From assembly GCA_966248875.1 (NCBI GenBank), contig CBINBI010000005.1, forward strand, positions 1 through 64,000: a DNA stretch of 64,000 nucleotides, in the 5' to 3' direction. Below the pieces are notes generated by a model. The model saw only the letters and a list, made by a program, of their open reading frames with translations. It did no database searches and was not told where the DNA came from. Both the position numbers and the translations under genes were made by a program. Shown piece after piece: positions 50,644-59,064 of this stretch. The stretch's first letter is position 1. Each line of letters begins with the position of its first letter. This DNA is from Dokdonella_A sp966248875 (GTDB taxonomy: Bacteria; Pseudomonadota; Gammaproteobacteria; Xanthomonadales; Rhodanobacteraceae).

Positions 50644-51192
50644 TCAGTGCACTGACGGGCGCGAGAAGCCGCGCGGGCGTGTCAGCTCGGTGTGCAGCAG
50701 CAGCACGCCGACGCGCACGAACTCCAGCACTTCGCTGAGCGCGCTCTCGTCTTCTTCCGCGTCGTCGTACTCGAAGCGCGACGCGGCGATGCGTGCGAGA
50801 TCGGCAAGCACTTCGCTGGCATCGGCCGAGAGATCCTGCGTCGTCGAGCCGGAAAGCCCGACGCCCCCGAGAAAGCCTCGGCACCATTCGACCAGTGCGT
50901 CGGCGCGGCGCTCGACCGGAGCGTCGGGGTCAGGCAGCAGCGGCTCGAAGCCGAGATCGGGATCCTCGAGCTGCGCGCGGCAATCGCGGTAAAGGCGCCG
51001 CAGTGCCTCGTGGCGCAGCGTGTCGGCATCGGGCTCGATCTCGAGCGCGGCAGGCCATTCGTCCGCTCCGGCGCTGCCACCGGCGCAAAGATAACCGGTG
51101 AGCGATCCGTGCAGGTCGCTCGCGCCGACGCCGAGGCGCAGCGTCTCGAGCGCGCGCGCGAGCTCGGCATGAGTCAGCGGCGTCGGTGTCAT
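50644..51192 (-). CDS. ygfB: YgfB/YecA (UPF0149) family protein
   Basis: A 182-residue protein of the UPF0149 family: HGSLTGYLCAGG, CRGFLGGVGLSG and a helical C-terminus (EDESALSEVLEFVRVGVLLLHTEL). Its function is poorly defined in the family. It is usually divergent from zapA; here a 4.6 kb GGDEF-EAL gene intervenes. An extended -10 (TGC-TACAAT) ends 6 nt before the ATG, with no Shine-Dalgarno, so the mRNA is probably leaderless. Confidence 0.92.
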   Translation of the reverse strand: MTPTPLTHAELARALETLRLGVGASDLHGSLTGYLCAGGSAGADEWPAALEIEPDADTLRHEALRRLYRDCRAQLEDPDLGFEPLLPDPDAPVERRADALVEWCRGFLGGVGLSGSTTQDLSADASEVLADLARIAASRFEYDDAEEDESALSEVLEFVRVGVLLLHTELTRPRGFSRPSVH

Positions 51193-51198
51193 GCTGCA

Positions 51199-51207
51199 AT
51201 TGTAGCA
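51199..51207 (-). promoter_or_regulatory. Extended -10 promoter directly upstream of ygfB-pepP
   Basis: On the minus strand TGC-TACAAT is followed after 6 nt by the ygfB ATG. It is the closest match to consensus among the four such sites in this window. Confidence 0.6.
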
Positions 51208-51385
51208 ATCGTTCGTGACGCCGCGATCCGTCGCCGCGCTCCGAGGGCGGCCCGCGGCCGTCATGCTGCTGCCGGCGTGCTGCTTTCCCGATGTCCAGGC
51301 CGTCGACGCCCGCCCGCCGCGGCGTGGCGTCGCTGCTGTCGATTGCCTACACTCCCGGCTTCGGGGGAGATGGAAACTCGCGCCG

Positions 51386-54300
51386 ATGAGGGATTTCCGG
51401 TTGCGATCATCGTTGCTGCGCCTGCACATCGGCCCGTGTCTTGCGGTGCTGCTGACCTTCGGGTCCGCTGCCCCGGCGGGCGCCGAGGCGCTGCGGCGGG
51501 ACTTCCACTTCCAGCCGATCGGCAGCGCGGAGGGCCTCGCCCACGATGCCGTCAGCGTGCTCCTGCAGGATCGCACGGGGTACCTGTGGGTCGGCACCCA
51601 GGCCGGCGTCCAGCGTTACGACGGCTATGCGTTCCGCTCGTTCGAGCCGGCCGGCGACGACTCGGCCGCCGCGCGCAGCGAGCCGGTGTCGGCGTTGGCG
51701 GAGGGGCCCGACGGCATCATCTGGATCGGCACCGCCGGCAACGGCGTCGAGCGGCTCGACACCGCGACGGGCGCGATCGAACGCGTGCCGATCGCGATGG
51801 ACGCACCACCTGAGCTCGCGAACGTGCGCGCGCTCGCAGCTGATCCTGGCCGCGGATTCTGGATCGGCACTGACGCCGGGCTCGCACACGCGGACGCCGC
51901 GGGCACGCGCATCGAGCCCGTGCCCTCGTGGCCGCGTGCCGAGGGCCGTGCGCCGCGCGTGCGCCAGCTTGCGCGCGGCGAGGACGGCACGCTCTGGATC
52001 GCGAGCTCGGCAGGCCTGTTCCGCCTGCCGGCGCAGGGCGATGTGATCGAGCGCGTCGGCGCGGATGTGCTGGACGACGTCTCCGCCCTGCTCATCGATC
52101 ACGCGCAGCGGCTCTACACCGGCAGCTACGATGGCCTCTACCTCGTCGAGCCGAGCGGTGCGGCGCGCCGCATCTGGCCCGCGCAGGGCAGCTATACCGT
52201 GGGCGCACTCGCCGAGGATGCGCGCGGTCGTCTCTGGCTCGCGATTCCGCACGAAGGGCTCGTCGCGTTCGATCCGGAACACGCCGAGGACGTGTGGCTG
52301 CGGCCGGAACCGGATCTTCCCGGCTCGCTGCCGGACACGCTGATCACGAGCCTCCTCGCCGACCGCTCGGGCCTTCTGTGGATCGGCACCAGCGAGCGCG
52401 GCCTCGCGCGCACGGACACGGCGGGTTCGAGTTTCCAGCACATCGTCGACCGCGATCCCGCACGGGACATGCGCGCCGCGAACGACGTGCACGCCATCTT
52501 CGAGGACGCCGAGGGCGGCATCTGGCTCGGCACCGACGGCAGCGGTCTCAAGCGCTACGATCCGGCGACGAACCGGTTCGAACAGTACGGCGACGTCCTC
52601 GCGCACGCGTTCGCGGTCGCACCTGCGAAGCACCCGGACCTCCGCGTCATCGTGCCGGGCCGCAAGGTTTCGCCCGCGCCCGACACGAAAGCGCCCGAGT
52701 TGCGCGTCACCGCGCTCGCCGGGACGGGACAGGGCCGGCTCTGGGTCGCGACCGATCGCGGCATCGCTCTCTTCGATCCGCGCCAGCGCACGGCGACGGT
52801 GCTGCCGCTCGGCCAGGACGACGGCAGCGGGCTCGAAGATGCCGACGTGCGCAGCATCCTGTCGGCGCGCGACGGGCGGCTCTGGCTCGGCACGGCGTTC
52901 AACGGCCTCGCGCGCTACGACGCGCCGGCCGACCGCTGGCAGGTGCTGCGCGCCGACACCGGCACGCCGCGGCTCAGCAGCAACACGGTGCTCGTGCTGC
53001 ACCAGGACGCGAGCGGGCGCATCTGGGCCGGCACGCTGAACGGCCTGGACATGATCGACACCGACGGCGCCGTGCACGTGTTCCGGCAGGATCCGGCCGA
53101 TCCCCGCTCGCTCGCGGGCAACATCGTGCGCACGATCCACGAGAGCGCCGACGGCACGATCTGGGTCGGCACGCAGGCAGGCCTCAACCGCGTCGACGGC
53201 ATGGACGGCGGCCGCATGCGCTTCACGCGCTGGCTCTCGCGCGACGGTCTGCCGAACGGCACGATCTACGCGATCAGCGAAGACGCGATGGGACGGCTCT
53301 GGCTCAGCACGAACCGCGGCCTCGCCGCGTTCGATCGCAGCACCGAGACGTTCCGCACCTTCGACGTCTCCGACGGCCTCGAAAGCACCGAATTCAACAG
53401 CGGCGCCTCCGCCCTGCTGCGCGACGGCCGCATCGCCTTCGGCGCTGCCGACGGCCTGACGCTGTTCGCGCCGCAGGCGATCGTCGCCAGCCGGTTCCCG
53501 GCGCCGGTCGTGTTCACCGACGTCTTCGTCGGCAACACGCGCCTGCACGTACCCGGTTCCTACGGCGTGCGCATGGCGCAGGCGGACCGCATCGTGCGCT
53601 TCGAGTTCGCCGCGCTCGATTTCGCCGCGCCGGGGCGCAACCGCTTCCAGTACCAGCTGCAGAACTTCGACGAGCGCTGGATCGACGCCGGCACCCGCCA
53701 CGAGGCGACGTACACCAATCTCGATCCCGGCCGCTACGTGTTCCGCGTCAGGGCGGCCAACCACGACGGCTACTGGAACGAGACGCCGGCCTCGCTCGCG
53801 CTGGTGGTGACGCCGCCGTGGTGGGCGGGCACCGAAGCGAAGCTGCTCTATCTGCTGGCAGCGCTGGCGGTGGCGGCCTTGTGCTGGCGCGCGCTGCACA
53901 AGCGCCGCGCCGAGATCGCGCGTCACCATCGCGACCTGCGCGAACGGGAGGATCGTCTGCGTCTCGCGCTGTGGGGCTCGGGCGACGAGTTCTGGGACTG
54001 GGACATGAAGAACGACACGCTTCATATCACCGGCCTCGGAGAGCTTCTGCGCAACCCGCACGAAGGCCAGCCGATCGCAGCGCAGGCGTGGATCAGCGAG
54101 AACGTTCACCCCGACGACCTGCCGGCCGTTCGCCAGCGCATCGACGAGCACATCGCGGGCCTCACCGAGACGCTGGAATCCGAGCACCGCCTGCGCTCGC
54201 GGCGCGGCGACTGGGTGTGGGTGCTGGCGCGCGCGCGCATCGTCGAGCGCGACGAGAAAGGCCAGCCGCTGCGCATGTGCGGCACCGCGCGCAACATCAT

Positions 54301-56023
54301 GGCGACGCGGGCCGCCGATCGCGAGCACCGCATCGCGCAGGAGGTCATCCGCAGCATGACCGAGGCGCTCACCGTCACCGATCTCGAATTCCGCTTCGTG
54401 TCGGTGAATCCCGCCTTCACGCGCATGACCGGCTGGCGCGAGCACGAGGTCATCGGCCGCGTCGCCTCGATCCTCAACTGCTCGCAGCATCCGCCGGAGC
54501 ACTACCTCGCGATGCGGGAGGCGCTGGTGCGCAACGGGCACTGGCGCGGCGAGCTCTGGCAGCGGCGCAAGGACAACGAGGAATTCCTGTGCTGGCTCGA
54601 ACTCACCGAAGTGCGCGACGCGTCCGGTGCGCGCACGCACTTCGTCGGCGTGCTGAACGACATCACGGACCGCAAGCGCGCCGAGCAGGAGCTGCGCTAT
54701 CTCGCCAACTACGACACGCTGACCGGCCTGCCGAACCGCACACTGCTGTCCGAGCGCCTCGGCCACGCGATCATCCGCGCGCGCCGCAGCAACCGGAAGG
54801 TAGCCGTCCTGTTCCTCGATCTCGACCGCTTCAAACACGTCAACGACTCGATGGGCCACGCCGCCGGCGACCGCATGCTGAAAGCCGCCGGCAGCCGGCT
54901 GCGGCACGTCGTGCGCGAAGGCGACACGGTGGCGCGGCTCGGCGGCGACGAGTTCACGGTGGTGCTCGAGGATGTCGCCGGCAACCTCGAGGCCGAGCAC
55001 ATCGCGCAGAAGATCATCGCGGCCTTCGATCAGCCGCTCGAGCTCGACAACGGCCAGGAAGTCGTGATCTCGCCGTCGATCGGCATCAGCTTCTATCCCG
55101 ACCACGGCCAAGTGCCGACCGACCTGCTGAAGTTCGCCGATACCGCGATGTACCAGGCGAAGGAGCGCGGGCGGCGCACCTACATGGTCTATACCGAGGC
55201 CATGGACGCGGCCGCGCGGCTGCGCGCGACGACGGTCGCGGCGCTGCGCAAGGCGCTGGAGCGCAACGAATTCACGCTCGTGTTCCAGCCGAAGCTGTCG
55301 CTGCTCGACGAGCGCGTGACCGGGGTCGAGGCACTGCTCCGCTGGCGCAGCGAGGATCTCGGCAACGTGCCGCCGACCTCGTTCATCCCGATCGCCGAGG
55401 AAACGGGCATGATCATCGAGATCGGCGACTGGGTCGTGAGCCAGTCCTGCGCGCAGCTCGCGCGCTGGCGCGACGCGGGCGTGAGGGACGTGACGATGTC
55501 GGTGAACGTGTCGGTGCTGCAGCTCCTGCGCGGAGAGCTGACGCAGCGGCTCTGCGACATCCTCGCCGAGCACGACATCGCGCCGAACCAGCTCGAGCTG
55601 GAGCTGACCGAGAGCATGGTCATGGCGAACGCCGAGCAGTCGATCACGACGCTGCGCCAGCTCAAGGCCGTCGGCGTCACGCTGGCGATCGACGACTTCG
55701 GAACGGGCTATTCCTCGCTGAGCTATCTCAAGCGCCTGCCGATCGACACGTTGAAGATCGACAAGGAGTTCGTCGGAGACATCACGACCGATCCCGACGA
55801 CGAGGCGATCACGGCCACCGTGATCACGATGGCGCATTCGCTCGGGCTCAACGTCGTTGCCGAGGGCGTCGAGAGCGCCGAGCAGGTCGAATACCTGCGC
55901 GAGCAGGGCTGCGACGAGATCCAGGGCCACTGGCTGTCCTCGCCGCTCTCGGCCGACCAGTGCCTGACCTTCCTGCGCGAGCGCGCGATCCGGCGGCGGA
56001 TCGCGCTGGGCGAGACGCGCTGA
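51386..56023 (+). CDS. Periplasmic-propeller sensor with PAS-PAS-GGDEF-EAL output
   Basis: A 1545-residue membrane sensor for cyclic-di-GMP signalling. Order: signal peptide (about 1-36); two-component regulator propeller with repeated LWVGT/LWLGT motifs (about 49-690, two blade sets, periplasmic); Y_Y_Y domain (735-805, with NRFQYQLQNFDERW); transmembrane helix (819-839); PAS (855-972); second PAS (985-1102, ending ITDRKRAE); GGDEF at 1186 with an RxxD inhibitory site (REGD, 1177-1180); EAL at 1315 with DDFGTG and AEGVES. All diguanylate cyclase and phosphodiesterase motifs look intact, so it may work either way. A ligand sensed outside would set c-di-GMP levels, and product feedback through the I-site is expected. 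It lies alone between ygfB and the zapA block, where no gene is usual. ATG 51386 is preferred over the open frame further upstream. Confidence 0.92.
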   Translation: MRDFRLRSSLLRLHIGPCLAVLLTFGSAAPAGAEALRRDFHFQPIGSAEGLAHDAVSVLLQDRTGYLWVGTQAGVQRYDGYAFRSFEPAGDDSAAARSEPVSALAEGPDGIIWIGTAGNGVERLDTATGAIERVPIAMDAPPELANVRALAADPGRGFWIGTDAGLAHADAAGTRIEPVPSWPRAEGRAPRVRQLARGEDGTLWIASSAGLFRLPAQGDVIERVGADVLDDVSALLIDHAQRLYTGSYDGLYLVEPSGAARRIWPAQGSYTVGALAEDARGRLWLAIPHEGLVAFDPEHAEDVWLRPEPDLPGSLPDTLITSLLADRSGLLWIGTSERGLARTDTAGSSFQHIVDRDPARDMRAANDVHAIFEDAEGGIWLGTDGSGLKRYDPATNRFEQYGDVLAHAFAVAPAKHPDLRVIVPGRKVSPAPDTKAPELRVTALAGTGQGRLWVATDRGIALFDPRQRTATVLPLGQDDGSGLEDADVRSILSARDGRLWLGTAFNGLARYDAPADRWQVLRADTGTPRLSSNTVLVLHQDASGRIWAGTLNGLDMIDTDGAVHVFRQDPADPRSLAGNIVRTIHESADGTIWVGTQAGLNRVDGMDGGRMRFTRWLSRDGLPNGTIYAISEDAMGRLWLSTNRGLAAFDRSTETFRTFDVSDGLESTEFNSGASALLRDGRIAFGAADGLTLFAPQAIVASRFPAPVVFTDVFVGNTRLHVPGSYGVRMAQADRIVRFEFAALDFAAPGRNRFQYQLQNFDERWIDAGTRHEATYTNLDPGRYVFRVRAANHDGYWNETPASLALVVTPPWWAGTEAKLLYLLAALAVAALCWRALHKRRAEIARHHRDLREREDRLRLALWGSGDEFWDWDMKNDTLHITGLGELLRNPHEGQPIAAQAWISENVHPDDLPAVRQRIDEHIAGLTETLESEHRLRSRRGDWVWVLARARIVERDEKGQPLRMCGTARNIMATRAADREHRIAQEVIRSMTEALTVTDLEFRFVSVNPAFTRMTGWREHEVIGRVASILNCSQHPPEHYLAMREALVRNGHWRGELWQRRKDNEEFLCWLELTEVRDASGARTHFVGVLNDITDRKRAEQELRYLANYDTLTGLPNRTLLSERLGHAIIRARRSNRKVAVLFLDLDRFKHVNDSMGHAAGDRMLKAAGSRLRHVVREGDTVARLGGDEFTVVLEDVAGNLEAEHIAQKIIAAFDQPLELDNGQEVVISPSIGISFYPDHGQVPTDLLKFADTAMYQAKERGRRTYMVYTEAMDAAARLRATTVAALRKALERNEFTLVFQPKLSLLDERVTGVEALLRWRSEDLGNVPPTSFIPIAEETGMIIEIGDWVVSQSCAQLARWRDAGVRDVTMSVNVSVLQLLRGELTQRLCDILAEHDIAPNQLELELTESMVMANAEQSITTLRQLKAVGVTLAIDDFGTGYSSLSYLKRLPIDTLKIDKEFVGDITTDPDDEAITATVITMAHSLGLNVVAEGVESAEQVEYLREQGCDEIQGHWLSSPLSADQCLTFLRERAIRRRIALGETR

Positions 56024-56156
56024 GGATCGATCGCGCCAGGGCGGCACCGACGGCTGTCCGGAAGGCCGTCCCTGCCCGCTTTCCCGATGCCGGCAAAGGG
56101 CTGTCGACCGGCGTTTTTTGCGCCCGGAAATCACCTCTCTTCCACGCAAACCTTGA

Positions 56157-56165
56157 TGCTATATT
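56157..56165 (+). promoter_or_regulatory. Extended -10 promoter upstream of the TIGR02449-type gene and zapA
   Basis: TGC-TATATT is followed after 7 nt by the ATG at 56173, with no Shine-Dalgarno: a leaderless arrangement like that at mltB and ygfB. It probably drives this gene and zapA. Confidence 0.6.
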
Positions 56166-56172
56166 TGCCGCC

Positions 56173-56394
56173 ATGTCCGCGCACGAGCAAACACTGCTTG
56201 CCATCGGCGACCGGGTCGACCGGCTGCTCGAGCTGTGCCGCACGCTGCAGGAGGAAAACCGCAGCCTGCGCCAGAGCCAGGAGCAGCTCGCCACTGAGCG
56301 CGCGCAATTGCTCGCGCGCAACGAGCAGGCGCGCTCGCGGGTGGAAGCGATGATCCTGCGTCTGAAATCGCTGGAACAGAACAATCACGGATAA
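56173..56394 (+). CDS. TIGR02449-type small coiled-coil protein
   Basis: A 73-residue, almost entirely helical protein: LLAIGDRVDRLLELCRTL, then a heptad-rich stretch (EENRSLRQSQEQLATERAQL) and VEAMILRLKSLEQ at the end. It matches the small proteins annotated TIGR02449 that sit upstream of zapA in many gammaproteobacteria. It is likely a ZapB-like partner of ZapA in Z-ring organisation, from context only. Confidence 0.88.
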   Translation: MSAHEQTLLAIGDRVDRLLELCRTLQEENRSLRQSQEQLATERAQLLARNEQARSRVEAMILRLKSLEQNNHG

Positions 56395-56521
56395 GGTTCG
56401 ATGCGCGGAGCCTCCGTGAAGAACAAGAACCGCGCTGCATTCCGTCGCACGCACTGCGTTCGACGCAACGGCTGATCGAACCGATCAGCGACGATCGCAC
56501 AGGTGACGATTCGCGCCCGCC

Positions 56522-56818
56522 ATGACTGAACCCGTCTCGGTTTCGATTCTCGATCGCGAATACCTGATCTCGTGCACGCCGGAGGAGCGTCCCGGCCTGA
56601 TCGCGGCGGCGAGCTATCTGGACTCCAAGATGCGCGAAATCCGCGCCGGCGCGCGCTCGGCGAGCCTCGAACGCATCGCGGTGCTCGCGGCGCTTACCGT
56701 CGCGCACGAGCTGCTCGGCGCGAAGCAGCGCGAAACGAGCGAGGCCGCGGTGCTGGCACATCACCTGCAAGCGATCAATGCCAAGCTTGAACGCGCGTTG
56801 CCCGGCTCCATACAATAG
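56522..56818 (+). CDS. zapA: Cell division protein ZapA
   Basis: A 98-residue FtsZ-bundling protein: VSVSILDREYLISCTPEERPGL at the N-terminus, SYLDSKMREIR, and the coiled coil ERIAVLAALTVAHELL. It stabilises the Z-ring as a tetramer. The spacing to the preceding coiled-coil gene is 127 bp. The -35 of the 6S RNA promoter lies inside its last codons. Confidence 0.95.
   Translation: MTEPVSVSILDREYLISCTPEERPGLIAAASYLDSKMREIRAGARSASLERIAVLAALTVAHELLGAKQRETSEAAVLAHHLQAINAKLERALPGSIQ
56787..56816 (+). promoter_or_regulatory. Promoter of 6S RNA overlapping the zapA stop
   Basis: A -35 TTGAAC (56787-56792), an 18-bp spacer and a -10 TACAAT (56811-56816) predict a start near 56823. The -10 overlaps the zapA stop codon. 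Confidence 0.75.
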
Positions 56819-56822
56819 CTCC

Positions 56823-57010
56823 AGGTGTCCTCTGCGGTGCGCGACAGCGCACTCTTACATATTGCCTTGTACCTATAGACGACCCGGGACGGTCATCACC
56901 AGCCGGTGTGCATGTCCGCCACGTGCGGAAAGCCTGATGGCTGTGCCGACTCTCCCACCTGAACCCATGGTTCAAGGTCGTTTGATGCGCATCGACACGG
57001 CGGAGGATGC
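56823..57010 (+). ncRNA. ssrS: 6S RNA
   Basis: A roughly 188-nt RNA in the conserved zapA-fau gap. The closing stem pairs CCTCTGC (56829-56835) with GCGGAGG (57000-57006). The conserved 3' part is CACCTGAACCCATGGTTCAA followed by GGTCG, matching the CACCUUGAACCAAGGGUUCAAGG of E. coli 6S. The GGTGTGCATGTCCG and AAGCCT segments align with GGUGAGCAUGCUCGG and AAGCCU. 6S RNA mimics an open promoter bubble and sequesters sigma-70 RNA polymerase in stationary phase. Ends are approximate. Confidence 0.95.
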
Positions 57011-57252
57011 CGCTTTCTTTGCGATCCGTCCGGATCGCCGCCTGGTCCGCTCGTTGACTTGCTCTCTTCGAGAAATGCGAAGGAGGAATCCAGAGGCGGC
57101 GATTCGTGCCGCACTTCCCATGTGAAGCGGCTTCGATCTGCCTCGACTGCGGCCGCCTGAAAGCAGGCGGAGCTGTGTCCGCCGTCATGCCGGCGAACGC
57201 CGAAACGCATTGCTTCCGCACCGATAACATTCGCTCTGGCATCATCCGCGCA

Positions 57253-57858
57253 ATGCCACCGGTCGATGCCACACGCGCCGCGCTCCGCGCGGAACTCCGC
57301 CAGCGCCGCGCCGCGATCGCCGCCGCGGATCGCATCGCGGCGGCGACGGCGCTTGCCGAGCGCCTCGAAGACATCCCGGAATTCATTACAGACACGAACA
57401 TCGCCGGCTACTGGGCGATGGGCGGCGAGTTGCCGCTCGCAGCGATCATCGGCGGGCTGCGCGCACGCGGCCAGGTCTATCACCTGCCGGTCATCGACGA
57501 GCACAGGCGGCTCAAGTTCGCCATGTGGTGGCCCGGCATGGACATCGCGACGAACCGGCTGGGCATTCCCGAGCCCGCCGCGACGGATGCCTCGCTCGCA
57601 CCCGATGCGATCGATGTCGTGCTGGTCCCGCTGCTCGCCTTCGACCGTCGCGGGCACCGGCTCGGCTCCGGCGGCGGCTATTACGATCGGAGCTTCGCGT
57701 TCCTGCGCGAGGTCGAACGCCCCTCCCGGCCGCTGATGGTCGGTATCGGGTACGCTCTGCAGGAGCTCGATCACATCGAACCCGAGGCGTGGGACGTCCG
57801 GCTCGACTACGTCGCCACCGAGCGCGAACTGGTGGACTGCACGAACGCGGAACCCTGA
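57253..57858 (+). CDS. fau: 5-formyltetrahydrofolate cyclo-ligase
   Basis: A 201-residue ATP-dependent enzyme converting 5-formyl-THF to methenyl-THF. Marks: RAALRAELRQRRAA at the N-terminus, the PLLAFDRRGHRLGSGGGYYDRSF signature (about 125-147) and ELDHIEPEAWDVRLDYVATE at the end. It is located downstream of 6S RNA, as in E. coli ygfA. The start is ATG 57253. A weak TGG-CATCAT lies 7 nt upstream. The 242-bp gap after 6S RNA contains one arm of the GTCATGCCGGCGAA repeat and no gene. Confidence 0.95.
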   Translation: MPPVDATRAALRAELRQRRAAIAAADRIAAATALAERLEDIPEFITDTNIAGYWAMGGELPLAAIIGGLRARGQVYHLPVIDEHRRLKFAMWWPGMDIATNRLGIPEPAATDASLAPDAIDVVLVPLLAFDRRGHRLGSGGGYYDRSFAFLREVERPSRPLMVGIGYALQELDHIEPEAWDVRLDYVATERELVDCTNAEP

Positions 57859-57861
57859 AGC

Positions 57862-58311
57862 ATGCGCTACTGGCTGATGAAGACCGAACCCGACGAATTC
57901 TCGATCGACGATCTTGCGAAACGGAAAGTCGAGCCGTGGACCGGCGTGCGCAATTACCAGGCGCGCAACTACATGCGCGAAATGAAGGTCGGCGACGGCG
58001 TGCTGTTCTACCATTCGAGCTGCGAAGTGCCCGGCGTCGCCGGTATCGCCGAGGTCGCGACCGAGGCGTATCCCGACCCGACGCAGTTCGATCGCAAGAG
58101 CGATTACTACGACGCCGCCAGCCGGCGCGAGGAGCCGCGCTGGCAGCTCGTCGACGTCAAGTTCAGGCGCAAGCTCAAGCGCACGATCCCGCTCGCCGAG
58201 CTCAAAGGCCGACCCGAGCTCGCCGGCTTTCCGCTGATCGCGCGCGGCAACCGGCTGTCCGTGCTGCCGGTGGCGAAGGCACAATGGGACTTCATCCTGG
58301 GACTCGAATAG
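57862..58311 (+). CDS. EVE domain-containing protein
   Basis: A 149-residue PUA/YTH-like EVE-domain protein: YWLMKTEPDEFSIDDL, GVRNYQARNYMREMKVGDGVLFYHS-like core (57940-58020) and ARGNRLSVLPV. The fold binds modified bases in nucleic acid in related proteins; the native target is unknown. The start is 3 bp after the fau stop, so they are one operon, and rpiA follows. Confidence 0.92.
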   Translation: MRYWLMKTEPDEFSIDDLAKRKVEPWTGVRNYQARNYMREMKVGDGVLFYHSSCEVPGVAGIAEVATEAYPDPTQFDRKSDYYDAASRREEPRWQLVDVKFRRKLKRTIPLAELKGRPELAGFPLIARGNRLSVLPVAKAQWDFILGLE

Positions 58312-58342
58312 CGGGTTCGGACGGCACAGGAGAGCTCGACCG

Positions 58343-58987
58343 ATGTCGAAGGACGAGGAGAAGCGCGCAGCGGCGCGCGCGGCGATCCGTTACATCGAAG
58401 GCTGCCGCATCGTCGGCGTCGGCACCGGCTCGACGGTCGCCCACTTCATCGACGCGCTGGCCGAACGAAGGCACGCGATCGACGGCGCGGTCTCGAGCAG
58501 TGAGCAGTCGACCCGGCTCCTCGCCGAGCGCGGGATTCCGGTGCTCGATCTCAACGAGATCGATCGGCTCGCCGTCTACGTCGACGGCGCCGACGAGTGC
58601 GACGCGGGAAAACGCCTGATCAAGGGCGGCGGCGGCGCGCTGACGCGCGAGAAGATCATCGCCGCCGTCGCCGACACGTTCGTCTGCATCATCAACGCCG
58701 GCAAGCGCGTCGACGTGCTCGGAAAATTCCCGCTGCCGATCGAAATCATCCCCATGGCGCGAAGCTACGTCGCCCGCGAGATCGTTCGCCGCGGCGGCAA
58801 CCCCGTCTGGCGCGAAAACGTAGTGACCGACAACGGCAATGCGATCCTCGACGTGCACGGCTGGCGCATCGACGATCCGGTCGCGATGGAGCGTGACCTC
58901 AACCAGATCGCGGGCGTCGTCACGGTGGGGCTCTTTGCGCAGCGCCCCGCCGACATCGTTCTGATCGGCGATCGCGAAATGGAATGA
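58343..58987 (+). CDS. rpiA: Ribose-5-phosphate isomerase A
   Basis: A 214-residue enzyme interconverting ribose-5-phosphate and ribulose-5-phosphate. Motifs: IVGVGTGSTVAHFIDAL, YVDGADECD (catalytic Asp), LIKGGGGALTREKI (catalytic Glu) and DNGNAILDVHGW. The Shine-Dalgarno AGGAGAG precedes the ATG. It is typical of the fau-EVE-rpiA block. Confidence 0.97.
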   Translation: MSKDEEKRAAARAAIRYIEGCRIVGVGTGSTVAHFIDALAERRHAIDGAVSSSEQSTRLLAERGIPVLDLNEIDRLAVYVDGADECDAGKRLIKGGGGALTREKIIAAVADTFVCIINAGKRVDVLGKFPLPIEIIPMARSYVAREIVRRGGNPVWRENVVTDNGNAILDVHGWRIDDPVAMERDLNQIAGVVTVGLFAQRPADIVLIGDREME

Positions 58988-59064
58988 ACGAGCAGCGGAG
59001 CCGGGTTGCGTGGCGGGCCGAGCCCGTTGCATGAGCCGCGCAAAGTCCGCGTGCCCGCTTCGAC

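Noticed and set aside
51407..56149. A 1580-codon open frame on the minus strand opposite the GGDEF-EAL gene, and similar long antisense frames (2589-5912 minus, 7287-9953 plus, 42172-43701 minus)
   Set aside because: They are Arg/Ala/Val-rich translations with no domain, signal or motif. High GC at codon position three of the real gene removes stops from the opposite strand. The real frames carry intact family motifs.
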